Assembly (NCBI GenBank): GCA_965204095.1
Contig: OZ241991.1
Span: forward strand, 5,952,001 to 6,016,000
Source: JAPPLB01 sp965204095
Lineage (GTDB): Bacteria > Acidobacteriota > Terriglobia > Bryobacterales > UBA6623
Length of the DNA stretch: 64,000 nucleotides
Reading direction: 5' to 3'
This document shows, one piece after another, positions 43,029 to 51,357 of the stretch; the stretch's first letter is position 1; each line of letters begins with the position of its first letter. The translations under genes and the position numbers were made by a program. The notes beneath the pieces were generated by a model, which had not been told where the DNA came from, made no database searches, and was given only the letters and a program-made list of their open reading frames with translations.

Positions 43029-45388
43029 AGTGATCTCCTCATCTGAAACGGCTTGCTCTTCACGATCCCAAGTATAAGCGACGAAGACCGAAAATCCTCG
43101 GAGCGCGCATCCCGAACGATCTTTCGAACCGCAGGAGCATCGTAGTGCTCGACCACCCTGCCCAGAGAATAGGTCAACAGCTTTTCTACCAGGGCGCCTA
43201 CAAACAGCGTCGGACGCTCCAACAGAGCCTTCTCGAGTCCCGACACCCCGTCGAACTCCGCGCCACCGGGGAAACTTCCGGTTGCGTCAATCGGCTGTCC
43301 CTCTTCGGATTTGCGCCAACGGCCGGTGGCGTCATAGTTCTCGAGCGCAAAGCCCACAGGATCCATCAAGTTGTGACAGCCGAAGCAGGCGGGATTGGCG
43401 CGATGCTCCTTCAGCCGCTCCCGCACGGACAGGCTGCCATCGATCGTCTTGTCTTCCAGGGTCGGAACGTTGGCCGGCGGCGGCGGGGGCGGCACGCCGA
43501 GCAGGTTGTCCAGCACCCAATGCCCGCGGATGACCGGCGAGGTCCGCGTGTTGTACGACGTCACCGTCAGGATGCTTCCGTGGCGTAACAGACCGCCGCG
43601 CCGGCTGCCGCCGTCAAGCATGACCTTGCGGAACCAGCTTCCATACACGTGCGGGATGCGGTAGTGCCTGGCGAGGCGTTCGTTCAGAAACGTGTAGTCG
43701 GAGGCGATCAGGTCAAGGACGCTGCGATCATCCTTGATGACGCTTTCGAGAAGCAGTTCGGTCTCGCGCCGCATCGCCTGCCGCAGATTGTCATCGAAAT
43801 TCGGGAACAAGCGCATGTCCGGGGATACCGACTCCAGATTGCGCAAGTGCAGCCACTGGGCGGCGAAGTTCGACAGCAGGGCATGGGAACGCCGGTCGCT
43901 CAGCATGCGGCGCATTTGCCGCTCCAGGACCTCGGGGCGGCTCAACTCTCCCCGAATCGCGATGTCGAGAAGCTCATCGTCGGGAATGCTGCTCCAAAGA
44001 AAGAAGGAAAGCCGCGACGCCAGCTCCAGATCGCTTATCGGGTAAGCGGTATTCGGCGAGATCCCGGCAGGGTCTCTTTCCACACGGAACAGAAAGTCCG
44101 GACTGATCAAGATCGATGACAGGGCCATCTCGATCCCGGCTTCGAAGCCATCCCCGGACCGTCCCCGGCGATAGAATTCCAACGGGCTTTCGAAGTCGCT
44201 CTCCGTTACCTCCCGCCGGTAAGCGCGGCGCATGAGCGTCGCCAGAATCCGCCTGACGCAGCTTTCTTCGTCTTCGGCACCCTGCGGCCGGCAGACGAAA
44301 ATGCGATCCCGGCTGGGCGTGTTGCCGGGGCCCTTCGCGTTATAGGGACCGATAATCGCGACTTCGTAGACCGCCGGCTGGACCCGGGGGTGCCGGTACG
44401 CGTTGAAGTGAGCCTGGTACGGCTGCCGGTCCATTTCGAGCACTGCCCAAGGCTTCTTGAGGAACGTCACGCCAAGCTGGTGCGGACCGGCCGAGATCGG
44501 AATGCGGGCCTTGAGGTGCTTGTCGACCGCCGAATGATCTCCGACATGGCGCGGCGGCACGACCTCGAACAGACGGATCCGTTCGTTGTCCAGAAGCAGC
44601 TCCACCTGGTGCGGCTCTCGCAAACCCTCGACCTGCTCGTCCCGGTCGCGCGTCAGCCGGATCACGATCTCGTACTCGGCGTCCAGCGGAAAGGTGTAAG
44701 GAAAGAGCGTTCCGCCGCGAGTCCCAATCGGGAGGCCATCGATATGCCACTCCTGGGTGAAGTCCGGCTTCTTGTTGATCGTTTCGACGGAGAGAGAGGC
44801 GACCGGCCGCCCGACCGCCAAGCGGGAAATCTTGTCCGCCGCCGCTACGTAGGATTCGAGCAGCGCCGGAGAGAGGTCGCCTACCGTGATGTTGTCGAAG
44901 CCCGAACTGGACTCATCCCGCGGCAGGATCGCCGAGAAGTCCAGCTCGACGGCAAGAAGGTCGCGGATGGCGTTCCGGTATTCCGTCCGGGTGAGCCGCC
45001 GGAAGGTGTCGGTGCGTCCGGGGTTGGGCCGGGTCGCGGCGGCGCTATCGAGCGAGGCCTCCAGCGAAGAAATCACCGCCTCATAGGTTGCCTCGTCCGG
45101 CCGCCGAGACCCCACCGGAGGCATTTGGCGGCCGCGAAGTTTCCGCACCGCCTTCTCCCAGATCGGGGCATTCTCACTGACCGGGCGGGCGCTTGCCAAG
45201 TCGAGCGCAAGCCCGGCGGTTTTCAGAGTCTCGTTATGGCAGGAGGCGCAGTATTGCTCGACGAGGCGCTGGTGGGGGGCAGGGGACGGCGCGGGCTGCT
45301 GCGCCCGCAATGCGCACAGAGACACGCCGGCAGCAACCAAGCCCACCAGCCAAGGATGGACCCGCAGCGTCCGATCTACGGTAACCAT
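43025..45388 (-). CDS. DUF1587/DUF1592/DUF1588/DUF1585 protein with c-type haem site
   Basis: 787 residues from the ATG at 45388, which has an upstream AGGGGA and is followed by a signal peptide (WLVGLVAAGVSLCALRAQ). The haem motif is CASCH (near residue 47), as in the 'planctomycete cytochrome c' domain. The remaining domains in order are DUF1587 (RRLTRTEYRNAIRDLLAVELD), DUF1592/1595 (DLELASRLSFFLWSSIPDDEL), DUF1588 (LLRHGSILTVTSYNTRTSP) and DUF1585 (LVEKLLTYSLGRVVEHYDAP). An extended frame upstream to 45490 has no homology. Coupled to the DUF1552 gene. Presumed periplasmic redox enzyme, reaction unknown. Confidence 0.9.
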   Translation of the reverse strand: MVTVDRTLRVHPWLVGLVAAGVSLCALRAQQPAPSPAPHQRLVEQYCASCHNETLKTAGLALDLASARPVSENAPIWEKAVRKLRGRQMPPVGSRRPDEATYEAVISSLEASLDSAAATRPNPGRTDTFRRLTRTEYRNAIRDLLAVELDFSAILPRDESSSGFDNITVGDLSPALLESYVAAADKISRLAVGRPVASLSVETINKKPDFTQEWHIDGLPIGTRGGTLFPYTFPLDAEYEIVIRLTRDRDEQVEGLREPHQVELLLDNERIRLFEVVPPRHVGDHSAVDKHLKARIPISAGPHQLGVTFLKKPWAVLEMDRQPYQAHFNAYRHPRVQPAVYEVAIIGPYNAKGPGNTPSRDRIFVCRPQGAEDEESCVRRILATLMRRAYRREVTESDFESPLEFYRRGRSGDGFEAGIEMALSSILISPDFLFRVERDPAGISPNTAYPISDLELASRLSFFLWSSIPDDELLDIAIRGELSRPEVLERQMRRMLSDRRSHALLSNFAAQWLHLRNLESVSPDMRLFPNFDDNLRQAMRRETELLLESVIKDDRSVLDLIASDYTFLNERLARHYRIPHVYGSWFRKVMLDGGSRRGGLLRHGSILTVTSYNTRTSPVIRGHWVLDNLLGVPPPPPPANVPTLEDKTIDGSLSVRERLKEHRANPACFGCHNLMDPVGFALENYDATGRWRKSEEGQPIDATGSFPGGAEFDGVSGLEKALLERPTLFVGALVEKLLTYSLGRVVEHYDAPAVRKIVRDARSEDFRSSSLILGIVKSKPFQMRRSL

Positions 45389-45720
45389 TGAGTCCCCTGC
45401 GGCAATCGCAGCATAGCAGAGCCAGCGCGGAGCCGCAAAGGCCCCTCGCGCCGCGTCAATGCAATCGAGAAAGTTCGCCTGATTACGCACGATAGAACGT
45501 TCCCCTTTCTCAGCATGGTTTCATGTTGCGTTCGCCGCAGCGGGGCAAGCCCGGAGGGCGACGGGATCCGCGGCGAACGCTGTGCTTCACGCATTTTCCT
45601 GTGGGATCCGGGATTTTGTGCACTTTTGTGGGATTTCCAACGAAAGGCGCTCTTCGTGAGGCCGAGCGAGAACGGCGGACGGCGCCCGGGAATCTGATAG
45701 GGGTGGGGGGGGAGGGCCGG

Positions 45721-45760
45721 GAAATGCCGGGAAATGCCGGGAAATCGTGGGAAATGGTGG
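45721..45760 (+). repeat. 10-bp tandem repeat (GAAATGCCGG)
   Basis: Four units: GAAATGCCGG twice, GAAATCGTGG and GAAATGGTGG, followed by GAAGG. Upstream is a G-tract. It borders the heptamer mosaic as the other decamer array does at 7041. Confidence 0.8.
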
Positions 45761-46073
45761 GAAGGAAAGCATAAAAGCCGTGATTCGTGTTTCGTGATTC
45801 GTGAAAACCTGTTGGTCGGGCTTGGGGTTGCTGTCCTTGGAATCGCGGCAGGGACAGGGGAAAACCTTGTTTCGTGATTCGTGGCTGGTGAAAACCCAAC
45901 AGGCCGTGTTGCCGGTGTGGGGGACGGCGGCCGCCCATGCCGCGCCATAGCCGCGCAGGAAAGCAGCGACCGGGCGGCTCTTCTGTCCCCACCCGACTTG
46001 TCCCCGACGGGCGCGGATGGGTTTTTCGTTCCCAACAACGGCGTCATCACTTTCAACCTAAACCAGCCCCCGA

Positions 46074-46100
46074 CCGAAAAAAAGACTGAAGGGCTTCAGT
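46074..46100 (-). terminator. Terminator-like hairpin in mosaic module, third copy
   Basis: ACTGAAG/CTTCAGT stem, on the minus strand followed by a T run (A7 on the plus strand). Same module as at 6244 and 6555. Confidence 0.35.
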
Positions 46101-46354
46101 ACCAACAGGTACCAAACGAGCCACGGAAAAGCCGTGTTTCGGGTCTGAAAAAAGCCGTGTTTCGGGTTTCGTGATTCGTGAACAACATAATGGCCGTGAG
46201 TCGTGTCTCGTGACTCGTGTCTCGTGATTCGTGTTTCGTAAAGGCCTTAAAATCAGTGGCTTGTGGCTAGTGAACGCCTGGGAAGCCCTGATTCGCGACT
46301 CTCACGGACTGCGCTTCGCCGCCACCCTCTCCTGTTGCCTAGCAGGCCGGGGCA

Positions 46355-46381
46355 GAAAAAACAAGACTGAAGGGCTTCAGT
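46355..46381 (-). terminator. Terminator-like hairpin in mosaic module, fourth copy
   Basis: Same stem, minus strand, followed by TTGTTTTTT. Same flanking words (GTACCC/CACAGGCACCAAACGAGCC) as the other copies but with two changes. Confidence 0.35.
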
Positions 46382-46764
46382 ACCCACAGGCACCAAACGA
46401 GCCACGAAAAAAGCCGTGTTTCGGGTCTGAAAAAAGCCGTGATTCGTGTCTCGTGATTCGTGTTTCGTGAAAACCTCGGAATTCGCGCTGGCTTGCGCCG
46501 CGCGCCAGGCTATAGCCGTGTCTCGTGATTCGTGTTTCGTGAAAAACCTTGCTGCCGGCCGAGTTGCCGGCGCGGGTGGCTCGCGGCTCGCGCTGACGGC
46601 CAGAAATGCAGGTCAGTCGCTCCAGAAGAAATGTCTGACGGCCGGTGAACCGTAAAGGCCTTGATTCTTGAGAAACCTTGAAGGCCATGTTGCCGACGCA
46701 GGCGGCTTGCGACTCGTCATGACGTCCCTCTCATGCAGTTCGCCTCGCCACGTGGTGAGAAATG

Positions 46765-46948
46765 CTAGCCTGCATTTCTCACCACCCGACGGTCGAAGCA
46801 CACGATACGACCGCCAGGACTTCGTTGCGCTTGCTTACCGTGCTCAACGTACTGTCAAGTACGCCTGCGCGCGCCAAGCGGCGCGCGCCTCGTCCTGACG
46901 GCCCTCTCACGCACTTCGCCTCGCCACGTGGTGAGAAATGCAGGCTAG
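46765..46948 (-). mobile_element. MITE-like repeat, copy K
   Basis: 184 bp, reverse orientation, CTAG on both sides, intact inverted-repeat ends. The centre CGTACTGTCAAGTACG is a perfect 6-bp stem with a 4-base loop. It abuts the right end of mosaic J. Confidence 0.88.
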
Positions 46949-47031
46949 TGAGGAAGTCCTCAGACCGACAAGCAGGAGAATGATCGCCGCGTCGACTTGA
47001 CTCGAATGTGAACCTTGGCAGCAAAGAAAAA

Positions 47032-47454
47032 CTAGCGCAGTTCGAGCACGAGGTCGGCTTCAAGCGCGCGAAGGGCCGCGTGGATGCGGCCGGCGGCGGT
47101 CACGTACCGGGGGTCGAGCATGCGCTGCACGGATTTTTCGTCGATGTCAAGGCGGGCGGCGAGGGCGGCGAGGGTAAGGCCGCTGCGGCGGAAGGCGAGA
47201 GCGAACGCGCCTTTGGCGGCTATGTCGGCGGGCACGGCGACGAGGTGTTCGCCGGGCCGCGCGTTGCTGGGGGGCGGGATCTCCTCGCCGCGGTTGATAC
47301 GTCCGGCGACGGCCTCCGCGAGGGCGTCCTGGGCCTCCTCGAGCGCCTCGGCGATCGTGCCGGCGCCGGTCAGGCACTCCGGCAGGTCGCGGAACGAGAC
47401 AACGATATCGTCCGGTCCGTGGTGGTCGAGTCGCGCGGGGTAGACGAATTGCAT
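47032..47454 (-). CDS. hicB: HicB-family antitoxin with C-terminal helix-turn-helix
   Basis: 140-residue HicB antitoxin. The N-terminal partial RNase-H-like fold is clear (IVVSFRDLPECLTGAGTIAEALEEAQDAL), and the C-terminal ~50 residues form a helix-turn-helix (SGLTLAALAARLDIDEKSVQRMLD) that would autoregulate the operon. ATG at 47454 overlaps the hicA stop by one base (TAATG), so toxin and antitoxin are coupled, with hicA first. Flanked by MITE copies K and L. Confidence 0.87.
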   Translation of the reverse strand: MQFVYPARLDHHGPDDIVVSFRDLPECLTGAGTIAEALEEAQDALAEAVAGRINRGEEIPPPSNARPGEHLVAVPADIAAKGAFALAFRRSGLTLAALAARLDIDEKSVQRMLDPRYVTAAGRIHAALRALEADLVLELR

Positions 47455-47678
47455 TACGGTCCTCCTCGGATGTCGTTGCGGTCGAGTCCCAGGTGTCGCA
47501 GCATGGCGGCGAGTAAGCCGGGCCGGATTTCCTTTCGGCGGTCGGGGACGATGGTCAGGCGGGCGCCGTAATACAGAGTGGCGTGGCTGCCCTTGCCGCG
47601 CTCGCTGTCAAGCCGCACGGCCACGCCGCGCGCACGTCCGACCTCGGTGACCCGCTTTATGAATTCCCTCCCCGTCAT
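47454..47678 (-). CDS. hicA: HicA-family mRNA interferase toxin
   Basis: 74-residue HicA toxin of the dsRBD-like fold, which cleaves mRNA. The active histidine lies in GKGSHATLYYG, and the C-terminal IRPGLLAAMLRHLGLDR is typical of the family. Starts with TGREFIKRV. It precedes hicB with a 1-bp overlap. The promoter should lie between 47679 and the MITE at 47714, a gap of just 35 bp. Confidence 0.87.
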   Translation of the reverse strand: MTGREFIKRVTEVGRARGVAVRLDSERGKGSHATLYYGARLTIVPDRRKEIRPGLLAAMLRHLGLDRNDIRGGP

Positions 47679-47713
47679 GAGTATATTATTTCAAGCAAAA
47701 GCGACATCAGATA

Positions 47714-47898
47714 CTAGCCTGCATTTCTCACCACCCGACGGCCGAGGCACGTGATACGACCGCCATGACTTCGTTGCGCTTGCTTGCCGTGCTCAACGTA
47801 CTGTTCAAGTACGCCTGTGCGCGCCAAGCGGCTCGCGCCTCGTCCTGACGGCCCTCTCACGCACTTCGTCTCGCCACGTGGTGAGAAATGCAGGCTAG
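47714..47898 (-). mobile_element. MITE-like repeat, copy L
   Basis: 185 bp, reverse orientation, CTAG on both sides. It separates hicAB (minus) from the secreted-protein gene at 47943 (plus) and ends 30 bp before that gene's promoter. Confidence 0.88.
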
Positions 47899-47927
47899 CG
47901 ACGGAGTGGGGATGCGGGAATGGCCGC

Positions 47928-47943
47928 TGGTATAATCCGGGCA
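47928..47943 (+). promoter_or_regulatory. Extended -10 promoter giving a probable leaderless mRNA
   Basis: TGGTATAAT, a perfect extended -10 (TGnTATAAT), ends six bases before the ATG at 47943. Transcription would start at or within a base or two of the start codon. No -35 hexamer is visible, which an extended -10 can do without. Confidence 0.6.
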
Positions 47944-48479
47944 TGGTTCGCCTTTCGTTGCTGTTTTTGGCGCTTTTGAGCGTTGTTTCCCTGGCGGCGC
48001 CGCCGCTGGCGGGTGCTGACTGGGAACGGTTGGGGAGGGTGCAGAAGGTGTATCTTTGGCCGATGTCGGACTCTCTCGATCAATTCCTTGCCGAGCAGGT
48101 TGCGACCGAGGGTGTTTTCGACGTCGTCGTCGACCCGAAGCGCGCCCAGGCGATCCTGACCGACCGCATCAGCAGCAAGTTCCTGGAGGGCATGGAGGAG
48201 CTCTTTCCCACACCCGAAGAAATCGCCGAGGCAACAAAGGAAGAGGAAGGAGCTGACGATTCTGCGTCAGCTCTCGCGGGGGCCTATCGCCCCGAACGGT
48301 CGCCGATCTATTCGGCGTCGCGGGCCGAGGGGGCCGTATTCCTCGTGGATGTCAGGACGCGCGAGGTCCTTTGGTCGACGTTCCTGAAAGACTACGACAC
48401 GACTCCGAAGGCGATGCACCGGCAGGCGCGGATGGTCGTGATGCGCTTGAAGAAGCAGCTTGAGGGAAGTTCGTTTTAG
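47943..48479 (+). CDS. Small exported protein of unknown function
   Basis: 178 residues with signal peptide (LLFLALLSVVSLAAPPLAGA). The mature part WERLGRVQKVYLWPMSDSLDQFLAEQV and VVDPKRAQAILTDRI resembles conserved Acidobacteriota exported proteins, with a Glu-rich segment near residues 90-105. It has no enzyme motif. The promoter TGGTATAAT abuts the ATG. The TAG stop at 48477-48479 lies within the TTAG flanking composite element M, whose left end starts immediately after it. Confidence 0.75.
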   Translation: MVRLSLLFLALLSVVSLAAPPLAGADWERLGRVQKVYLWPMSDSLDQFLAEQVATEGVFDVVVDPKRAQAILTDRISSKFLEGMEELFPTPEEIAEATKEEEGADDSASALAGAYRPERSPIYSASRAEGAVFLVDVRTREVLWSTFLKDYDTTPKAMHRQARMVVMRLKKQLEGSSF

Positions 48480-48948
48480 CCTGCATATCTCACCACCCGA
48501 CGGCCGAAGCGCGTGAAAAAAGCCGTGTCTCGTGTCGAAAGGCAGTGGATAGTGGATAGTGGTTAGTGGTTAGTGAAAAACCTGTTGGTCGCAGCTTGGG
48601 GTTGCTCTAGCAGGAAGCGCCGGTGGGCCGGTGACGGGAAAGGCCGAAAAAGACGTGTTTCGTGAAAACCGTTGGCCGCGGCTTGAGGCGGCTCTCCCTG
48701 GGAACGCCGGAGGGGCGGGGAACGTAAAGGCCGTGTTTCGTGAAAAGCATAAAAGCCGTGATTCGTGTCTCGTGATTCGTGAAAACCACTGGTGGCGGCT
48801 TGGTTCGCCCCAGAAAGAAATGTCTGACGGCTGGCGAACCGTAAAGGCCGTGTTGCCGGCGGGGGCGGCTTGCGGCTCGTCCTGACGGCCCTCTCTCGCC
48901 TGCCAGCAGCAGGCAGGCACTCGCCTCGCCACATGCTGAGAAAAGCAG
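48476..48948 (-). mobile_element. Composite element M: MITE ends with heptamer arrays and modules
   Basis: TTAG and left end CCTGCATATCTCACCACCCG, followed by an AGTGGAT/AGTGGTT heptamer array (48545-48575), TCGTG heptamer arrays (48650-48670, 48740-48785), a TTGGTCGCAGCTTGGGGTTG module and the GCCCCAGAAAGAAATGTCTG module, then a MITE right arm ending GAGAAAAGCAG. Total ~470 bp; no gene inside. Confidence 0.7.
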
Positions 48949-48978
48949 ACCGGGCGTCGCCGCCGTTCGACGGAGAAC

Positions 48979-51357
48979 TCATTCGAAGCCGGGGAAGGGT
49001 TCCAGGTCCGGGCTGTTGCGGTTTTTCGCCTTGGCGACGAGCACATCCCGGTAGTGCCGTTCCAGCTTTGCCGCCACCACGGCCATATCCCACTTCTCTT
49101 CCACTTCGCGGCGCGCGCGCCGGGCCATCGCACGACTCCGGACGGGGTCGGCGAGCAGCCTGCAGACTCGATCGGCGAACGATTCCGCATCATCGGCGAG
49201 TTCCAGGTAGTCCGAACCTCGATGGGCCAAGCCCTCCGCGCCGATTGTCGTCGAGACCACCGGGATACCGGCGGCGAAAGCCTCCAGCAGCTTCACCCGC
49301 ACGCCCGATCCGCTGAGGATGGGGCACACAAAGACGGCGTACCTGCCCAAGGCTTCGCGGACATCATCGACCCGGCCCACGAACTCGATGCCCGGTTGGG
49401 CCAGCCGCTGCCGGAAGCCGGGAGGGGCCTGCGCGCCTACCACGATCAGCCTGGCATTTGGCTGCTCACGGCGGACAGCAGGGAATACCCGCGAGACGAA
49501 GAAGTCGAGCGCCTGACGGTTCGGGGGATGCCGGAAATTGCCGAGAAACAGAATCGTGCCGGCTTCCCGGCCGTGCTCGACAAACGGGTAGAAGCCGACG
49601 TCGATTCCCGCTCTGAGACCTGCAACGATCGGCGTGCCGTTGCCGACGAACGAAGCGAGATAACGACGGTTGACCTCCGTGCAGACCTGCACCGCATCGA
49701 AACGGCTGACCGCTTTCTTCTCGAAGCGCAGCAGCCGCAGGTATTCGTGGAAGCTTCTCATCCAGAGCACCGGATCGCGTATTCCGGCGAGCGACCGCCA
49801 GACCGCCTGGAACGCGACGTCGTGCTCGAACAGGAACATGCCTATCCGACGGAAGCCGGCGTGATAGGACGCCATGTGGGTGTACTCCAACTGCACCACG
49901 TCGGCTCGATATTGAAGGATTGCCCGGTGCAGGCCCCAAAGGAAATCGTCGTGAAGGAAGCTGCGGGGTCCATGCGGCATGAGCGAACCGATGCCGCTCT
50001 CGAGACTCCCCTGGCGAACGGAGAACTCGGCGCTCTCGCAGATTTGACCGAAACGTTCGTTCTCGGCCCGCTCCTTCGGCTCATCGAGCAGGCAGAGAAG
50101 ATGCACCCTGGACAAGCGGCTGAGGTGTTGCAGAATCTGCTTCATGAAGACCGCGCCGCCGTGAACGGGCGGTTCGATCGGGTAGGGAGAGACGAAGAGC
50201 ACGTTGAGCTTGCCGTCCGCATTGCGCGGAGGCCGGAAGCGGTCCCAGAAGTAGCCGCCGAGCGGCCGGCGGAAAGCCTCGGTGTCATCGATCGCAGATT
50301 GGCGTCGAGCCCGGCGGCGCGCTCGCAAGGCCGGCGGCAGTTGCTTCAAGGCTCGCAGGAAGCCGCGGGGAGTCGGGCGGGCCGTCTCCGGCCCGAACAG
50401 CGCGCGGGTCCACAGCCCTACATAGAGCCAACCGAAGTGTTCGGCCAAGCGCCGCCATTGGTGAATGTTCTTCCAAACGAAGAGAAGCCGGTTCTTGCGG
50501 AGCACGGACTGGATGTAGGCTTCGTTGAAATGCTTGCCGATCGTGCCGCGATGGTCGTGATAGACGATGCTGCGCGGTTCGTAAAGAATCACCCAACCCC
50601 GTTTCCAGGCGCCGTAGCTGATGTCGGTGTCTTCGTAGTAGAAGGGCTCCATGAGCGGATCGAACCCGCCGAGTTCGAGGAACTTCCGCCGGTCAAAGGC
50701 GGTCGAACCTCCGCCGGCGTAGAAGGTCGGGAAGAGTCCTTTCACCTGCGGGTCGATGCGGTGCTCGACACGCAGTTGGCCCTCGATCCAGCGGCCCCGG
50801 GTAAGGCCGGTCTCCTCGCGCCGTTTGTCGGGATCAGAGAAAAAGACCTGCGAGGTGACCGCGAAGACGCGGGGGTCGGAGAATCCCTGAAGCAGATGCC
50901 GGATCGCATCGGGGTCGAGACGCATGTCGTTGTTGAGCAACAACACGACATCGTTCCGCGCTGCGCGGATGCCGGCGTTCGAACCTCCGCCAAACCCCTG
51001 ATTGGTTTCCAGGGAGATGACGGTGACATCCGGGAAGGTTTCCCGGAGAAACTCGGCGCTGCCGTCGGTCGAGGCATTGTCGACGACGATCAACTCATGA
51101 GCGGGGTTGGAGCCGAGCGCCTCCACGACGGACGGCAGGTTCCTTGCAAGCAGGCCGCGGCCGTTCCAGTTCGGGATCACGACGCTGACCGCATCCGCCC
51201 GAGCGGGTTGATCCGCTCGTTCAGCGCCGCGACGCCGGCCACCGAAAAGGTCGCTTGCGCACAATATTGCGAAGGCGCCCGCGAGCAGGAAAGGGGCCGC
51301 CGCAATGAGAAAGACCAAGCGGCCGACCCCCGCCAGCGCGGCGATCAGAGCATTCAT
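48979..51357 (-). CDS. Two-domain glycosyltransferase fusion (GT2 + GT4)
   Basis: 792 residues. After an N-terminal membrane segment (VGRLVFLIAAAPFLLAGAFAIL), a GT-A domain of family GT2 spans ~55-300: SVVIPNWNGRGLL, VDNASTDGSAEFL, LLNNDMRLDPDAI. A GT-B domain of the GT4 type follows from ~375 (NVLFVSPYPIEPPVHGGAV), ending in the EAFAAGIPVVSTTIGAEGL motif. Each alone would be a working glycosyltransferase, so one protein may add two sugars. Coupled to the ABC ATPase by ATGA, so it works with polysaccharide export. Confidence 0.9.
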   Translation of the reverse strand: MNALIAALAGVGRLVFLIAAAPFLLAGAFAILCASDLFGGRRRGAERADQPARADAVSVVIPNWNGRGLLARNLPSVVEALGSNPAHELIVVDNASTDGSAEFLRETFPDVTVISLETNQGFGGGSNAGIRAARNDVVLLLNNDMRLDPDAIRHLLQGFSDPRVFAVTSQVFFSDPDKRREETGLTRGRWIEGQLRVEHRIDPQVKGLFPTFYAGGGSTAFDRRKFLELGGFDPLMEPFYYEDTDISYGAWKRGWVILYEPRSIVYHDHRGTIGKHFNEAYIQSVLRKNRLLFVWKNIHQWRRLAEHFGWLYVGLWTRALFGPETARPTPRGFLRALKQLPPALRARRRARRQSAIDDTEAFRRPLGGYFWDRFRPPRNADGKLNVLFVSPYPIEPPVHGGAVFMKQILQHLSRLSRVHLLCLLDEPKERAENERFGQICESAEFSVRQGSLESGIGSLMPHGPRSFLHDDFLWGLHRAILQYRADVVQLEYTHMASYHAGFRRIGMFLFEHDVAFQAVWRSLAGIRDPVLWMRSFHEYLRLLRFEKKAVSRFDAVQVCTEVNRRYLASFVGNGTPIVAGLRAGIDVGFYPFVEHGREAGTILFLGNFRHPPNRQALDFFVSRVFPAVRREQPNARLIVVGAQAPPGFRQRLAQPGIEFVGRVDDVREALGRYAVFVCPILSGSGVRVKLLEAFAAGIPVVSTTIGAEGLAHRGSDYLELADDAESFADRVCRLLADPVRSRAMARRARREVEEKWDMAVVAAKLERHYRDVLVAKAKNRNSPDLEPFPGFE

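Larger units (their letters stand above)
45389..46764. repeat. Mosaic repeat J, no genes
   Basis: 1.4 kb with no convincing gene. From ~45775 it is a patchwork: heptamer arrays (45780-45812, 45860-45890, 46135-46245, 46430-46470, 46508-46545), the GCCGCCCATGCCGCG-type module at ~45930, the CCCAACAACGGCGTCATCAC module at ~46030, two hairpin modules, the GCGCTGGCTTGCGCC module at ~46487 and a module with GCTCCAGAAGAAATGTCTGA at ~46618. It ends in a MITE right end GTGGTGAGAAATG at 46752-46764 with no left end found. Confidence 0.7.

Noticed and set aside
46130..46545. Heptamer arrays as a possible CRISPR array
   Set aside because: The unit is 7 bp and there are no spacers between constant repeats of 25-40 bp; no cas genes are near.
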